Of a stretch of 63,211 nucleotides of DNA, positions 42,420 through 51,150 are shown one piece after another. Source of the DNA: an uncultured Eubacteriales bacterium (lineage in GTDB: Bacteria > Bacillota > Clostridia > Oscillospirales > Oscillospiraceae); contig URXW01000005.1 in assembly GCA_900551995.1 (NCBI GenBank), positions 1 to 63,211 on the forward strand, in the 5' to 3' direction. The notes under the pieces are model-generated. The model searched no databases and was not told where the DNA came from. It saw only the letters and a program-made list of their open reading frames with translations. The position numbers were made by a program, and so were the translations under genes. Position 1 is the first letter of the stretch, and the number at the start of each line of letters is the position of its first letter.

Positions 42420-43499
42420 TTATTTACCCTCCTTCATGCTCAGGATCTTGGCAACGATCTCATCGGTAGAGGGCATCTGGCTGCCGCAATGACCGAAGAA
42501 GTCCACCGGCTTACCGCCGTTGATCGCCAGCTTCACGTCCTCCAGCATCTGGCCTTCGTTCAGCTCCACGTCCAAGACACCCTTCACGTTGGGCTGGCAG
42601 CAAGCCTCGCGCACAGCGTCATAGGGGAAGGGCCACACGGTGATGGGACGAACCAAACCGACGTTGATGCCCTGCTGCTTCAGCTCGGCGATAGCACTCT
42701 TGGCGATACGAGCCACGGTGCCGAAGGCGGTGATGATGTAGTCGGCGTTCTCGCAGTTGTAGCTCTCCCACATCTGCTCGTTGGCGACGACTTCCTTGTA
42801 CATAGCCTGCAGCACGTCGTTGTGAACTGCCAGACTCTCGGTGTCGATGAAGATGGAGTTGATGATGCCGCGCTTTGCGGGATCGTCACCGGGCTTCCAG
42901 CCGGTGCAGGCCCAGGGCTTCTCCTCGGGATCGACCTTGTAGTCCACCATCTCGGGCAGCTCCACGGGCTCCATCATCTGAGCGATGATGCCGTCCGCCA
43001 GGAACAGCACGGGGATGCGGTACTTCTCCGCCTTGTCGTAGGCGATCATCATCAGGTCGATCGCCTCCTGCACGGAAGCGGGAGCGAAGGTCAGCAGGTG
43101 ATAGTCACCGTTGCCGCCGCCCTTGACGCCCTGGAAGTAGTCGCCCTGAGACGCCTGAATGTTGCCCAGACCGGGGCCGCCGCGCATCACGTTGATGATG
43201 ACTGCGGGAACCATGGCACCGGCGCAGTAGGAGATACCCTCCTGCTTCAAGGACACGCCGGGGCTGGAAGAGGACGTGATGACACGGGCACCGGTACCGG
43301 CGGCACCGTACACCATGTTGATCGCCGCAACCTCAGACTCGGCCTGCAGGAAGCAGCCGCCGATCTCGGGCATACGTGCGGACATATATTCGGGGATCTC
43401 CGTCTGCGGAGTGATGGGGTAACCGAAGAAAAAGCGTGCGCCAGCACGAATAGCGGCTTCCGCAATTGCTTCGCTGCCCTTCATAAGAGTCAAAGCCAT
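42420..43499 (-). CDS. vorB: 2-oxoacid:ferredoxin oxidoreductase, alpha subunit (VorB/KorA type)
   Basis: 359 residues, close to proteins annotated as 3-methyl-2-oxobutanoate dehydrogenase subunit VorB. FFFGYPITPQTEIPEYM near residue 24 and AESEVAAINMVYGAAGTGARVITSSSSPG are the substrate-binding and pyrimidine-domain hallmarks. GTVARIAKSAI and VRPITVWPFP mark the second domain. It lies between the ferredoxin and TPP subunit genes with gaps of 15 and 1 bp. Confidence 0.92.
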   Translation of the reverse strand: MALTLMKGSEAIAEAAIRAGARFFFGYPITPQTEIPEYMSARMPEIGGCFLQAESEVAAINMVYGAAGTGARVITSSSSPGVSLKQEGISYCAGAMVPAVIINVMRGGPGLGNIQASQGDYFQGVKGGGNGDYHLLTFAPASVQEAIDLMMIAYDKAEKYRIPVLFLADGIIAQMMEPVELPEMVDYKVDPEEKPWACTGWKPGDDPAKRGIINSIFIDTESLAVHNDVLQAMYKEVVANEQMWESYNCENADYIITAFGTVARIAKSAIAELKQQGINVGLVRPITVWPFPYDAVREACCQPNVKGVLDVELNEGQMLEDVKLAINGGKPVDFFGHCGSQMPSTDEIVAKILSMKEGK

Positions 43500-43514
43500 A
43501 TTCTTTCTGCCTCC

Positions 43515-43724
43515 TTAGTCTTTCTCGATTCGGATAACCACATCAGGACATGTGCGGGCACAGGACGTGCAGCCGATGCACGCTTCCATGTTCGTCACTT
43601 CTGCCGGGTGGTAGCCCTTCGCGTTGATGTGGGTCTTGGACAGTTCGATGATGTGCTTGGGACAAGCTCTTACGCACAGACCGCAGCCCTTGCAAAGATT
43701 TTCGTCGATGGTAACTCTTACCAC
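43515..43724 (-). CDS. 2-oxoacid:ferredoxin oxidoreductase, ferredoxin (delta) subunit
   Basis: 69 residues from GTG 43724 (AGAGGTG upstream), carrying two 4Fe-4S motifs, CKGCGLCVRACP and CIGCTSCARTCP. It relays electrons from the TPP subunit to free ferredoxin. The frame is open further upstream to a TTG at 43814 overlapping the previous stop, but that stretch is low-complexity and Lys/Thr-rich with no family match, so the short form is preferred. Confidence 0.88.
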   Translation of the reverse strand: MVRVTIDENLCKGCGLCVRACPKHIIELSKTHINAKGYHPAEVTNMEACIGCTSCARTCPDVVIRIEKD

Positions 43725-43810
43725 TCTCTTTACACCTCTTTTCTTAATTTCCTTTTCCGTTGCTGTGTTTGCTGTATTACGATCCCTCTTGGGGAGGGAG
43801 GTAACCGGGG

Positions 43811-44548
43811 TCAATACATATCCTTATGGGGATTCTTGGTGTTCAGACCGTACTCAATGTAGGAATCCCAGTCGCGGTGCATATACACGTCGATGGCGAT
43901 GGGCTTGCCCACATACTTCGGGTCCGGGTCACGGGCGAGGAAGGCGTCCAGAAACTCCTTCTTGCCGGTGGTATAGGACACGGGGATGCCCGTGAGGTCA
44001 GAGACCTCACGGAGCATCTGATAACCGTCCCATAGATCCTCGGCGGTGGTGGCGGTTGCCAGATTGGTATTGTTGATCATTCCGGTGATCTGCAGGCGCG
44101 CATGGGTCTGCATACCCTCCTGCAGACGGAGGAGCTTCTCCACCGTGCCGGCAAGGGGACGCCGGATATTCACAACGTTCAGCACCTCCAGCTCACCGGG
44201 GGCGAGGTCAACGAAATCCTGATGGTAGCGGCCTAACGCCGTGGCACCCACGTCGTCGCCGCCGACGTCGAAGATAACGGTGTCCCAATCCAAGACAAAT
44301 GCGGACGACACCTCGGCAGGGAGGGAGAGCGTTTCGATACCGGAGCAGGCAAAGTTGGGGGACACCAGACGGATCTCCTTCTGCTCCACCAGCTTGCCGC
44401 GCTCGGTAAGGCGGAAGTAGGTATTCACCATATCCAGATCCAGCAGCTCCGTTCTGTCGCCGCGAGCCGCTGCCTGCATGGCGAAGTTCAGAGCCAGCTC
44501 GCTCTTACCGCTGCCATAGTTGCCGATAAGGACTTTTACGTGCTTCAT
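43811..44548 (-). CDS. P-loop ATPase associated with the 2-oxoacid oxidoreductase
   Basis: 245 residues. Walker A GNYGSGKSE (residues 9-17), LLDLDMVNTYFRL, a Walker-B-like VIFDVGGDDVGA and NIRRPLAGT resemble MinD/ParA/CobQ-type deviant P-loop NTPases. It lies between the aminotransferase and the oxidoreductase subunits in one transcript, so a role in assembly or maturation of the iron-sulfur enzyme is possible; this is inference from context only. Confidence 0.78.
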   Translation of the reverse strand: MKHVKVLIGNYGSGKSELALNFAMQAAARGDRTELLDLDMVNTYFRLTERGKLVEQKEIRLVSPNFACSGIETLSLPAEVSSAFVLDWDTVIFDVGGDDVGATALGRYHQDFVDLAPGELEVLNVVNIRRPLAGTVEKLLRLQEGMQTHARLQITGMINNTNLATATTAEDLWDGYQMLREVSDLTGIPVSYTTGKKEFLDAFLARDPDPKYVGKPIAIDVYMHRDWDSYIEYGLNTKNPHKDMY

Positions 44549-44578
44549 GGGATACGTCGTCTCCTTGTATATGGACTG

Positions 44579-45763
44579 TTAGCGAAGGTTCTCGCGGATG
44601 GTCTGGCACAGTGCGGTGATGCCCTGAATGATCTTGTCCTCGGGCATGCAGCTGTAGTTCAGACGCAGGGTGTTATTGTGACCGCCGTTGGGGAAGAAGG
44701 AGCCGCCGGGAACAAAGGCAACCTTCTTCTCGAGGCACTTCATTTGCAGATCCTTGGCGTCCATGTACTCGGGCAGAACGACCCATGCGAACAGACCACC
44801 CTCGGGACGGGTGAACGTGCAGGGCTCGGGCAGCTCCTTCGCCAGCGTCTCCAGCATCACGGCGCGACGCTTCTTGTAGCACTCGCGGATGGTGTTGACG
44901 TGGGCGTCCAGATCGAACATATCGATCCACTTGGAGGTCTCCATCTGACCGATGGTGGAAGCCTGCAGGGAGGCAGCCTGCTCCATGAAGTTGTACTTGG
45001 CGAGGATCTCGTCGTCGGCGCAGACCCAGCCCAGACGGTAGCCGGGAGCCAGGATCTTGGAGAAGGTGCCCAGATAGATGACGAGACCCTTGGTGTCCAG
45101 GCTCTTCAGAGCGGGCATATACTCGCCCTCGAAGCGCAGCTCGCCGTAGGGGTTGTCCTCGACCACGGGGATCTCGTACTTGTTGACGATCTCCATGAAC
45201 TTATGACGGCGATCCAGATCCCAGGTGCGGCCGGTGGGGTTCTGGAAATCGGGGATGACGTAGATCATCTTCACCCGCTCGGTGGTGGCGAGGATCTTCT
45301 CCAGCTCCTCCATGATCATGCCGCCGTCGTCGGTGGGAACCTCGATGAACTTGGGCTCGCAGGCCTTGAAGGCGTTGACGGCACCCAGATAGGAGGGGCT
45401 CTCCAGCAGCACCACGTCGCCGGGGTTCAGGAACACACGGGCGGAGAAATCCAGACCCTGCTGGGAGCCGGAGGTCACCAGAATGTGATCCTTGTCGGTG
45501 TGGATGTTGTTCTTTGCCAGCATACGCTCGGCGATCTGCTCACGCAGGCGGGGATACCCCTCGGTGGAAGAATACTGCAGTGCCACGCGGCCGTTTTCCT
45601 TCAGAACCGCCATGGACGCCTCCATCATCTGCTCCACGGGGAACAGCTCAGGGGCGGGCATACCGCCGGCGAAGGAGATAATGTCGGGCTGCGCGGTCAG
45701 CTTCAGCAGCTCACGGATCTCGGAACCCTTCAGCAGGTTCATTCTACTTGCAAACTCTACCAT
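44579..45763 (-). CDS. PLP-dependent aminotransferase, class I/II (2-aminoadipate/LysN-like)
   Basis: 394 residues of a fold-type I aminotransferase. ISFAGGMPAPELFPVE at the N-terminus, QYSSTEGYPRLREQIAERM, TSGSQQGLDF, DNPYGELRF and the PLP-lysine region YLGTFSKILAPGYRLGW are all present. This subgroup includes aromatic, branched-chain and 2-aminoadipate aminotransferases. First gene of the operon, it should supply 2-oxoacids for the downstream ferredoxin oxidoreductase, as in amino-acid fermentation. Confidence 0.92.
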   Translation of the reverse strand: MVEFASRMNLLKGSEIRELLKLTAQPDIISFAGGMPAPELFPVEQMMEASMAVLKENGRVALQYSSTEGYPRLREQIAERMLAKNNIHTDKDHILVTSGSQQGLDFSARVFLNPGDVVLLESPSYLGAVNAFKACEPKFIEVPTDDGGMIMEELEKILATTERVKMIYVIPDFQNPTGRTWDLDRRHKFMEIVNKYEIPVVEDNPYGELRFEGEYMPALKSLDTKGLVIYLGTFSKILAPGYRLGWVCADDEILAKYNFMEQAASLQASTIGQMETSKWIDMFDLDAHVNTIRECYKKRRAVMLETLAKELPEPCTFTRPEGGLFAWVVLPEYMDAKDLQMKCLEKKVAFVPGGSFFPNGGHNNTLRLNYSCMPEDKIIQGITALCQTIRENLR

Positions 45764-45819
45764 GTACTTTTCCTCCTCAAATTTAGTCAGGGCGCATCCG
45801 CACCCAAACGTACAGCTTT

Positions 45820-45848
45820 ATTAAAGCACAATTCCCCTGTAAAGTAAA
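45820..45848 (-). promoter_or_regulatory. Promoter of the aminotransferase-VOR operon
   Basis: On the minus strand: TTTACT (45848-45843), 17-bp spacer, TTTAAT (45825-45820) with TGC extension. The 45764-46096 gap otherwise holds the next divergent promoter and no gene that could be supported. Confidence 0.65.
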
Positions 45849-46023
45849 TAAAGAGGGAGGGCGTATTTCGATACAAAATTCATTTTTGGTGAACCCGCCA
45901 AAAAATTGGGGGGTTATCCCGTCAATTCCACAAGAAAGAGGGGGAAGGAATCCCATAAAATGTGAGGGCTTCCATGAGGAAACACAATATGTTGAACCGT
46001 TCGGCGAAACAGCGGGGAACGCG

Positions 46024-46053
46024 CTTTACAAGAGGAGGCTCCCTGTGGTATAC
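46024..46053 (+). promoter_or_regulatory. Promoter of the 44-residue membrane protein gene
   Basis: TTTACA 46024-46029, 18-bp spacer, TATACT 46048-46053 with TGG extension. Confidence 0.7.
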
Positions 46054-46096
46054 TGCGGAAAACGGTGCATCGCCGTATACGAAAGGGAGGCCGCGT

Positions 46097-46231
46097 ATGA
46101 AAAAGAAACAATTCCTTCTGGGAAGTGCACTGCTGGCCGCCAGCTCGGCTCTGTGCCTGCGCCTGATGAAAAGGGTGGGCGAAAGGCTGAAGCAGCAGCA
46201 GACGAAAGCCGACGAAAAAAACAGAAAATAA
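46097..46231 (+). CDS. 44-residue predicted membrane protein
   Basis: ATG 46097 with AAGGGAGG six bases upstream, 44 bp after a good promoter. The peptide has a Lys start (MKKKQ), one hydrophobic segment (about residues 6-23) and a highly charged tail (KRVGERLKQQQ, then KADEKNRK). No family was recognised; it could be a small membrane protein or lipid-interacting peptide. It is convergent with tetR, with repeat copy 2 between them. Confidence 0.68.
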   Translation: MKKKQFLLGSALLAASSALCLRLMKRVGERLKQQQTKADEKNRK

Positions 46232-46234
46232 AAA

Positions 46235-46522
46235 CAAAAGTAAGAGAGGGGGCAAACCCTCTCTTACTTCAGGCTGTCGAAAAAGCCGTCGGCTTTTCTC
46301 GACAGCCTGCAATAATGCCGTTATTTTCGTGCCGCGAAGCGGCACGAAAATACTCGCTTCGCTCCACGCACGCCTTGCAGAGCAAGGCTTAGCGCGGCAT
46401 TTGATCCGATTCGAGGCGGGCTTCGCCCCCTCGAGCTCCCCCTGTGAGGAGGAAAGACTGTACGCACGACAGGGGTTTATCGACACGCAAAAGTAAGAGA
46501 GGGGGCAAACCCTCTCTTACTT
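46235..46522 (+). repeat. Dispersed repeat, copy 2: 218-bp element between perfect 35-bp terminator repeats
   Basis: The core at 46270-46487 is 218 bp, aligned throughout with copy 1 at 21663-21880 without length change except balanced single-base indels. It is flanked by identical 35-bp direct repeats (46235-46269 and 46488-46522), each a complete hairpin (GTAAGAGAGGG / CCCTCTCTTAC). The right one continues into TTTTT and would serve as the normal terminator of two convergent genes. The arrangement looks like insertion of the element with duplication of the terminator. Confidence 0.88.
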
Positions 46523-46535
46523 TTTCAATATGGGA

Positions 46536-47108
46536 TCACAGGGCGCGGACACCGTTCATAATCATGGAGCCCGCCAGCGTCGCCATCTCCTCCGGCGTTT
46601 CCTTCATGCCGCTTGACAGCCATTCCAGCGTGAGCGTCAGGTTGCCGGAGACGATGAAGGAGCAGAAGTAGTCCAGCCGGTCACTGCTGCCGGTATAGAA
46701 CCGGGAGAGGAAGTCGCGGAGGAAGTCGCTGCGGAGGATGGTGCAGATGCGCTCGGTATACCCGCGGTCGCCGTTGGGCCCCAGCAGTATCTGGCAGAGG
46801 TCGGCGTTGTCCTGCGCGAAGCGGTACAGCTCCGTCAGGTAGGGGTAGCCGCTGGTCGATGTGTCCGCATGGGCGTATTTCTTGCAGACGAGGATCAGCC
46901 GCTCCGCCATCTCGTCCTCCAGACGCTGGAGCAGGTCGCCGACATCCTTGTAGTGAATGTAAAACGTGCCGCGGTTAATGTCAGCACGATCCGCCAGCTC
47001 ACGCACGGAGATGGACTTGACCGGCTTTTCCGCCATGAGGTCCATTAACGCCTTTCGGAGCTGTCTCTTTGTCTTTCTTACACGACGATCTACGGATTGC
47101 TCTTCCAC
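46536..47108 (-). CDS. TetR/AcrR-family transcriptional regulator
   Basis: 190 residues. The N-terminal TetR helix-turn-helix (RKTKRQLRKALMDLM, ISVRELADRADINRGTFYIHYKD) is followed by a C-terminal ligand domain resembling clostridial TetR_C proteins. GTG 47108 is preferred over GTG 47123 because GGAGGG lies at the right distance. Promoter TTGTGT-17-TAAACT (47189-47161). The target is unknown; it is divergent from spoIVA. Confidence 0.87.
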   Translation of the reverse strand: MEEQSVDRRVRKTKRQLRKALMDLMAEKPVKSISVRELADRADINRGTFYIHYKDVGDLLQRLEDEMAERLILVCKKYAHADTSTSGYPYLTELYRFAQDNADLCQILLGPNGDRGYTERICTILRSDFLRDFLSRFYTGSSDRLDYFCSFIVSGNLTLTLEWLSSGMKETPEEMATLAGSMIMNGVRAL

Positions 47109-47160
47109 GGTGATGCCCTCCACTGGTTCTAAATTTGTTTAATCTACAACTATTGCGCTC

Positions 47161-47189
47161 AGTTTATCATAAAAAAGCGAAGAACACAA
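47161..47189 (-). promoter_or_regulatory. Promoter of tetR
   Basis: On the minus strand: TTGTGT (47189-47184), 17-bp spacer, TAAACT (47166-47161). The same AT-rich gap (47124-47292) must hold the spoIVA promoter, but no convincing sigma-E element was found there. Confidence 0.55.
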
Positions 47190-47292
47190 GACTTTTTCGA
47201 TATTTTACCATTTTTCTTCCGAATGTGCTCTTCTAAAGACGCCGCAGCGCACATAAATATAGGGCAACAGACAGGATTCGGAGGAAGGCTAT

Positions 47293-48771
47293 ATGAAGGA
47301 GACATCCATTTATCAGGATATGGCGCAGCGTACCGGCGGCAGCGTATATATCGGTGTGGTGGGGCCTGTGCGGACGGGGAAATCCACCTTTGTGAAGCGG
47401 TTTATGGAGACGCTGGTGCTGCCCCACATCGACAACGCGTACCGGCGGGACAGGGCGCAGGATGAGCTGCCCCAGAGCGGCTCCGGACGCACCATTATGA
47501 CGGCGGAGCCGAAGTTCGTGCCGGAGGAGGCGGTGCAGCTGCAGCTGGAGGAGGGTGCTACCTTCGCCGTGCGGCTGGTGGACTGCGTGGGGTACATGGT
47601 GGATTCCGCCGTGGGGCAGTTTGAGGATCTGTCGCCGCGGATGGTGATGACGCCGTGGTTTGACCGGGAGATCCCCATGACGGAGGCGGCGGAGATCGGC
47701 ACGCGGAAGGTCATCACGGATCACGCCACGGTGGGCGTGGTGGTGACCACCGACGGCACCGTGACCGACATACCGAGGGAGGACTACCGCGAGGCAGAGG
47801 AGCGGGTCATACGGGAATTGCAGGACATCGGGAAGCCGTTCCTCGTGCTGCTGAACTCCGCCCAGCCGGACAGTCCCCAGGCGGAGGCGGCAGCGGAGGA
47901 GATACGGACACGGTACGGCGCGGGGTGCCGGTGCATCAACTGCCTGACCATGACGGAGGAGGACATCGGCGGTATCCTGCGGGATCTGCTGTATCAGTTC
48001 CCCCTGCAGGAGCTGGATGTGTTCCTGCCCTCGTGGGTGGACGCGCTGCCGGGGGATCACCCCATCCGCAGCGGGCTGTATCAGGAGATCGGGGAGGCAT
48101 CGTCGAAGCTGACAAGTATATGCGCCTTACAGCCGTGCCTGCATACGCTGGCACAGGGGGAGAACGTGGAGGACGCCGCCGCGCGCGCCATCGACTTGGG
48201 CAGCGGCGTGGCGCAGGTGGAAATACGGCTGCCGCGGGAGATGTTCTTCGACACGCTGAGCCAGCGGAGCGGTCTGCACGTGACGGACGACGGGGATCTT
48301 ATGCAGATCATCGGGGAGCTGGCGGAGGCAAAGCGGGAGTACGACAAGGTGGCACCGGCGTTGCAGGCGGCGCGGGAGACAGGCTACGGTATCGTGATGC
48401 CGGGGGTGGAGGAGCTGAATCTGGAGGATCCGGAGATCGTGCGGCAGGGGGGACGGTACGGCGTGCGGATGCGCGCCAGCGCGCCGTCCATCCATCTGAT
48501 ACGGGCGGACATCGAGACGACGGTTTCCCCCATCGTGGGCAACGAGAAGCAGTCCGAGGACATGGTGAACTATCTTTTGCAGGAATTTGAGGGCGACACC
48601 GGCAAGCTGTGGCAGTCCAATATCTTCGGGCGCAGCTTCCACGAGATCGTGGGGGAGGACTTGCAGGCAAAGCTGAAGCGTATGCCCGCCGACGCACAGT
48701 CAAAGCTGCGGCAGGCATTGGAGCGCATCATCAACGAGGGCGGCGGAGGACTGATCTGCATTATCCTGTGA
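47293..48771 (+). CDS. spoIVA: Stage IV sporulation protein A (SpoIVA), coat anchor ATPase
   Basis: 492 residues, full length. An ATPase that polymerises on the forespore surface as the base of the spore coat. The N-terminal MAQRTGGSVYIGVVGPVRTGKST contains the Walker A motif (about residues 23-31), LVDCVGYMVD acts as Walker B, and the C-terminal GGGGLICIIL is the membrane-targeting end conserved in SpoIVA. GGAGGAAGG precedes the ATG. Confidence 0.97.
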   Translation: MKETSIYQDMAQRTGGSVYIGVVGPVRTGKSTFVKRFMETLVLPHIDNAYRRDRAQDELPQSGSGRTIMTAEPKFVPEEAVQLQLEEGATFAVRLVDCVGYMVDSAVGQFEDLSPRMVMTPWFDREIPMTEAAEIGTRKVITDHATVGVVVTTDGTVTDIPREDYREAEERVIRELQDIGKPFLVLLNSAQPDSPQAEAAAEEIRTRYGAGCRCINCLTMTEEDIGGILRDLLYQFPLQELDVFLPSWVDALPGDHPIRSGLYQEIGEASSKLTSICALQPCLHTLAQGENVEDAAARAIDLGSGVAQVEIRLPREMFFDTLSQRSGLHVTDDGDLMQIIGELAEAKREYDKVAPALQAARETGYGIVMPGVEELNLEDPEIVRQGGRYGVRMRASAPSIHLIRADIETTVSPIVGNEKQSEDMVNYLLQEFEGDTGKLWQSNIFGRSFHEIVGEDLQAKLKRMPADAQSKLRQALERIINEGGGGLICIIL

Positions 48772-48794
48772 CGCTCTGTGTTCCTCCATAGAAG

Positions 48795-48830
48795 CAAGAC
48801 CGGGCGTCGCCCGGTCTTGTCAGTTTTCGG
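48795..48830 (+). terminator. Terminator after spoIVA
   Basis: 11-bp perfect stem (48795-48805 / 48809-48819) with a weak T-tail. The rest of the gap to 49072 is AT-rich and contains only the gap promoter. Confidence 0.7.
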
Positions 48831-48989
48831 AAAGAAGGACAAAAGTACGCGATTTTTCCGATGAAACGGCACGTTTACAAGGTTTGAAACGTATGGAACA
48901 TTTGGCTCTGATTGCAAGGTTTTTTGAATTTTTCGGCAGAAAAAGTCCAATAAAACGTCAAAAATTATGAAATATTTTTCACTTTTATA

Positions 48990-49017
48990 GTGACAAATTT
49001 TAGTAAGCTGTTATAAT
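48990..49017 (+). promoter_or_regulatory. Sigma-A promoter of gap
   Basis: GTGACA 48990-48995, 16-bp spacer, TATAAT 49012-49017, within an AT-rich stretch that could act as an UP element. Confidence 0.7.
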
Positions 49018-49072
49018 GTACTTGGAACAAATACAGCCGCCATGGGCGGGTAGATGAAGGAAGGACAATCAC

Positions 49073-50113
49073 ATGGGAATCAAGATCGGCATTAACGGCT
49101 TTGGGCGCATTGGACGCGTAGTGCTTCGTATACTGGCGGATGATCCGGAGCGTTTCGATGTGTGCGGTATCAACCTGCGGAAAGCAGACATCGACTACAT
49201 GGTATACCTGCTGAAGTACGACTCCATTTTCCGTAACTTCCCCGGCACCGTGGAGCACGCCGGCGGCGATCTGGTGGTCAACGGGCGGAAGATCAAGGTT
49301 TACAGCGAGTCCGACGCCGCCATGATCAACTGGGCGGACAGCGGCGCGGAGTACATTATCGAGTCCACCGGTGCCAACACCACCACCGACAAGGCGTCCC
49401 GCCACTTCAAGGGCGGCGCAAAGAAGGTGCTGCTGACCGCGCCCGCCAAGGACGATGCCACGCCCACCTTCGTGTTCGGCGTCAACAGCGACGAGTACCG
49501 CAGCGATATGCAGGTGGTGTCCAACGCCAGCTGCACCACCAACTGCCTCGCGCCCCTCGCCTACGTCATCCACAAGGAGTTCGGCATCGAGCAGTCCCTC
49601 ATGTCCACCATCCACGCCTCCACCGCCAAGCAGAAGGCGGTAGACTCCCGCGGCGGCAGCGACTGGCGCACGGGGCGTTCCATTCTGAACAACATCATCC
49701 CCACCTCTACCGGTGCCGCCAAGGCCGTGGGGCGCGTGATCCCCGAATTGAAGGGCAAGATGACCGGTATGGCGTTCCGCGTTCCCACGGCGGATGTGTC
49801 TGTGGTGGATCTGACGGCACGGCTCAGCACGACGGTGTCCTACGCCGACATCTGCTATGAGATCAAGCACGCCTCCGAGACGTACATGAAGGACATTATC
49901 GGCTATACCCGCGACCAGGTGGTGTCCACCGATCTGATCGGCAATCCCTGCCCCTGTATCTTCGACGAGACCGCCGGTATCCAGCTGGATCAGGATTTCG
50001 TGAAGCTCATTGCGTGGTACGACAATGAGTGGGGCTACAGCAACATGGTGGTGCGGATGCTGGAGCATATGCACACCGTGGACGAGGCGGACGCCTTCGT
50101 GGAGCAGAAGTAA
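49073..50113 (+). CDS. gap: Glyceraldehyde-3-phosphate dehydrogenase, type I
   Basis: 346 residues. INGFGRIGR at the NAD-binding start, the catalytic-cysteine motif SNASCTTNCLAPL (about residues 150-162), HAST and YDNEWGYS are intact. After the second beta strand the usual aspartate-containing motif (IND-) is replaced by INLRKAD, which may alter NAD/NADP preference. GAAGGA precedes the ATG. Single-gene transcript with its own promoter and terminator. It converts glyceraldehyde-3-phosphate to 1,3-bisphosphoglycerate. Confidence 0.96.
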   Translation: MGIKIGINGFGRIGRVVLRILADDPERFDVCGINLRKADIDYMVYLLKYDSIFRNFPGTVEHAGGDLVVNGRKIKVYSESDAAMINWADSGAEYIIESTGANTTTDKASRHFKGGAKKVLLTAPAKDDATPTFVFGVNSDEYRSDMQVVSNASCTTNCLAPLAYVIHKEFGIEQSLMSTIHASTAKQKAVDSRGGSDWRTGRSILNNIIPTSTGAAKAVGRVIPELKGKMTGMAFRVPTADVSVVDLTARLSTTVSYADICYEIKHASETYMKDIIGYTRDQVVSTDLIGNPCPCIFDETAGIQLDQDFVKLIAWYDNEWGYSNMVVRMLEHMHTVDEADAFVEQK

Positions 50114-50133
50114 GCCGCGTACATACGATTTTT

Positions 50134-50165
50134 AATCTCCCCCGGCGAAAGCCGGGGGAGATTTA
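50134..50165 (+). terminator. Terminator after gap
   Basis: Perfect 13-bp stem (50134-50146 / 50151-50163), GAAA loop. Confidence 0.88.
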
Positions 50166-50177
50166 TCGTCCGCGCCC

Positions 50178-50206
50178 TTGCCAAGCCTGGGGCACCGTGG
50201 TATGAT
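50178..50206 (+). promoter_or_regulatory. Sigma-A promoter of coaX
   Basis: TTGCCA 50178-50183, 17-bp spacer, TATGAT 50201-50206 with TGG extension. Confidence 0.72.
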
Positions 50207-50245
50207 AGCAGCAGAAGAAAAGGCAGACAGGGAGGAGGACGTATT

Positions 50246-51022
50246 ATGCTCTTGGCCATCGACATCGGCAACTCCAACATCTCCGTGGGGCTGTTCGACA
50301 GGGAGAAGGAACTGAAATTTTTGGCTTCTGTTGACACCGACAGCCGGAAAACGGCGGATCAGATCAGCATTGACCTGATGAATCTTTTCACGCTGTACGG
50401 CTGCGACATCCGCGATGTCAGCGGTGCCATCCTGTCCAGCGTGGTGCCGCCCATGAATTTTATGATGGAGAAGGCGTTGACCCGGCTGCTGGGCAAGCCG
50501 CCCATGGTGGTGGGCGCGGGCATTAAAACGGGGCTAAACATCCGCATGGAGTTCAACAGCCAGCAGCTGGGCGCGGACATTGTCGCCAACGCCGTGGCCG
50601 CGCTGGAGAAATACCCGGTGCCCATCATTATGATCGACATGGGCACCGCCACCATTATCTCCTATATCTCCGAAAAGCGCACCTATGAGGGCGGTCTGAT
50701 GTTCCCCGGTGTGCGCCTGTCGCTGGACGCGCTGTCCCACCACACGGCGCAGCTGCCCAATATCTCGCTGGAGCACCCCAAGCAGCTGATCGGCAAGAAC
50801 ACGGAGGAGTGTATGCGGAGCGGCATTGTCTACGGCACCGCCGGGATGCTGGACGGCGTTATTGACCGGATACGGGAGACGCTGGGCGGCGCGGAGCCTA
50901 CCATCGTCGCCACCGGCTCCACCGCGCCGGTCATCGCACGGTACTGCCGCAACCGCGTGGTGTACGACAAGTACCTGCTGATGGAGGGGCTGTACGCCAT
51001 TTACCAGAGGAACTGCAAGTGA
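50246..51022 (+). CDS. coaX: Type III pantothenate kinase
   Basis: 258 residues. First step of CoA synthesis. The ASKHA-fold phosphate motif DIGNSNISVGLFD at the N-terminus, GADIVANAVAALEKY, the second phosphate motif MIDMGTATIISYI and GGLMFPGVRLSLDAL are all in place. GGGAGGAGG precedes the ATG. Single-gene unit; type III enzymes are not feedback inhibited by CoA. Confidence 0.96.
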   Translation: MLLAIDIGNSNISVGLFDREKELKFLASVDTDSRKTADQISIDLMNLFTLYGCDIRDVSGAILSSVVPPMNFMMEKALTRLLGKPPMVVGAGIKTGLNIRMEFNSQQLGADIVANAVAALEKYPVPIIMIDMGTATIISYISEKRTYEGGLMFPGVRLSLDALSHHTAQLPNISLEHPKQLIGKNTEECMRSGIVYGTAGMLDGVIDRIRETLGGAEPTIVATGSTAPVIARYCRNRVVYDKYLLMEGLYAIYQRNCK

Positions 51023-51150
51023 CATAATACATAAGGTAAAAAATACTTGCATTAGAAATATATTTGTGTTAGAATAGTGTTGAGAGGAGGAAGCAGAGAA
51101 GTAAGAAAAGTCAGATATGATAGAAGCAAGATTCACGGAAAGGAGTTTAT

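Noticed and set aside
43725..43814. N-terminal extension of the ferredoxin subunit to TTG 43814
   Set aside because: The stretch is low-complexity without family similarity, and a GTG with a better ribosome site lies at the family start.
44540..45847. 435-codon plus-strand frame opposite the aminotransferase
   Set aside because: No domain, low-complexity; the aminotransferase motifs lie on the minus strand.
46235..46522. Pair of 35-bp identical repeats considered as a minimal CRISPR array
   Set aside because: Only two repeats, 218 bp apart, each a terminator-like hairpin, and the intervening sequence is itself a dispersed element; no cas genes.
47190..47292. Possible sigma-E promoter for spoIVA (CGATATT near 47194, CATAAATA near 47252)
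   Set aside because: The two elements are too far apart and neither has a proper partner at 13-15 bp.
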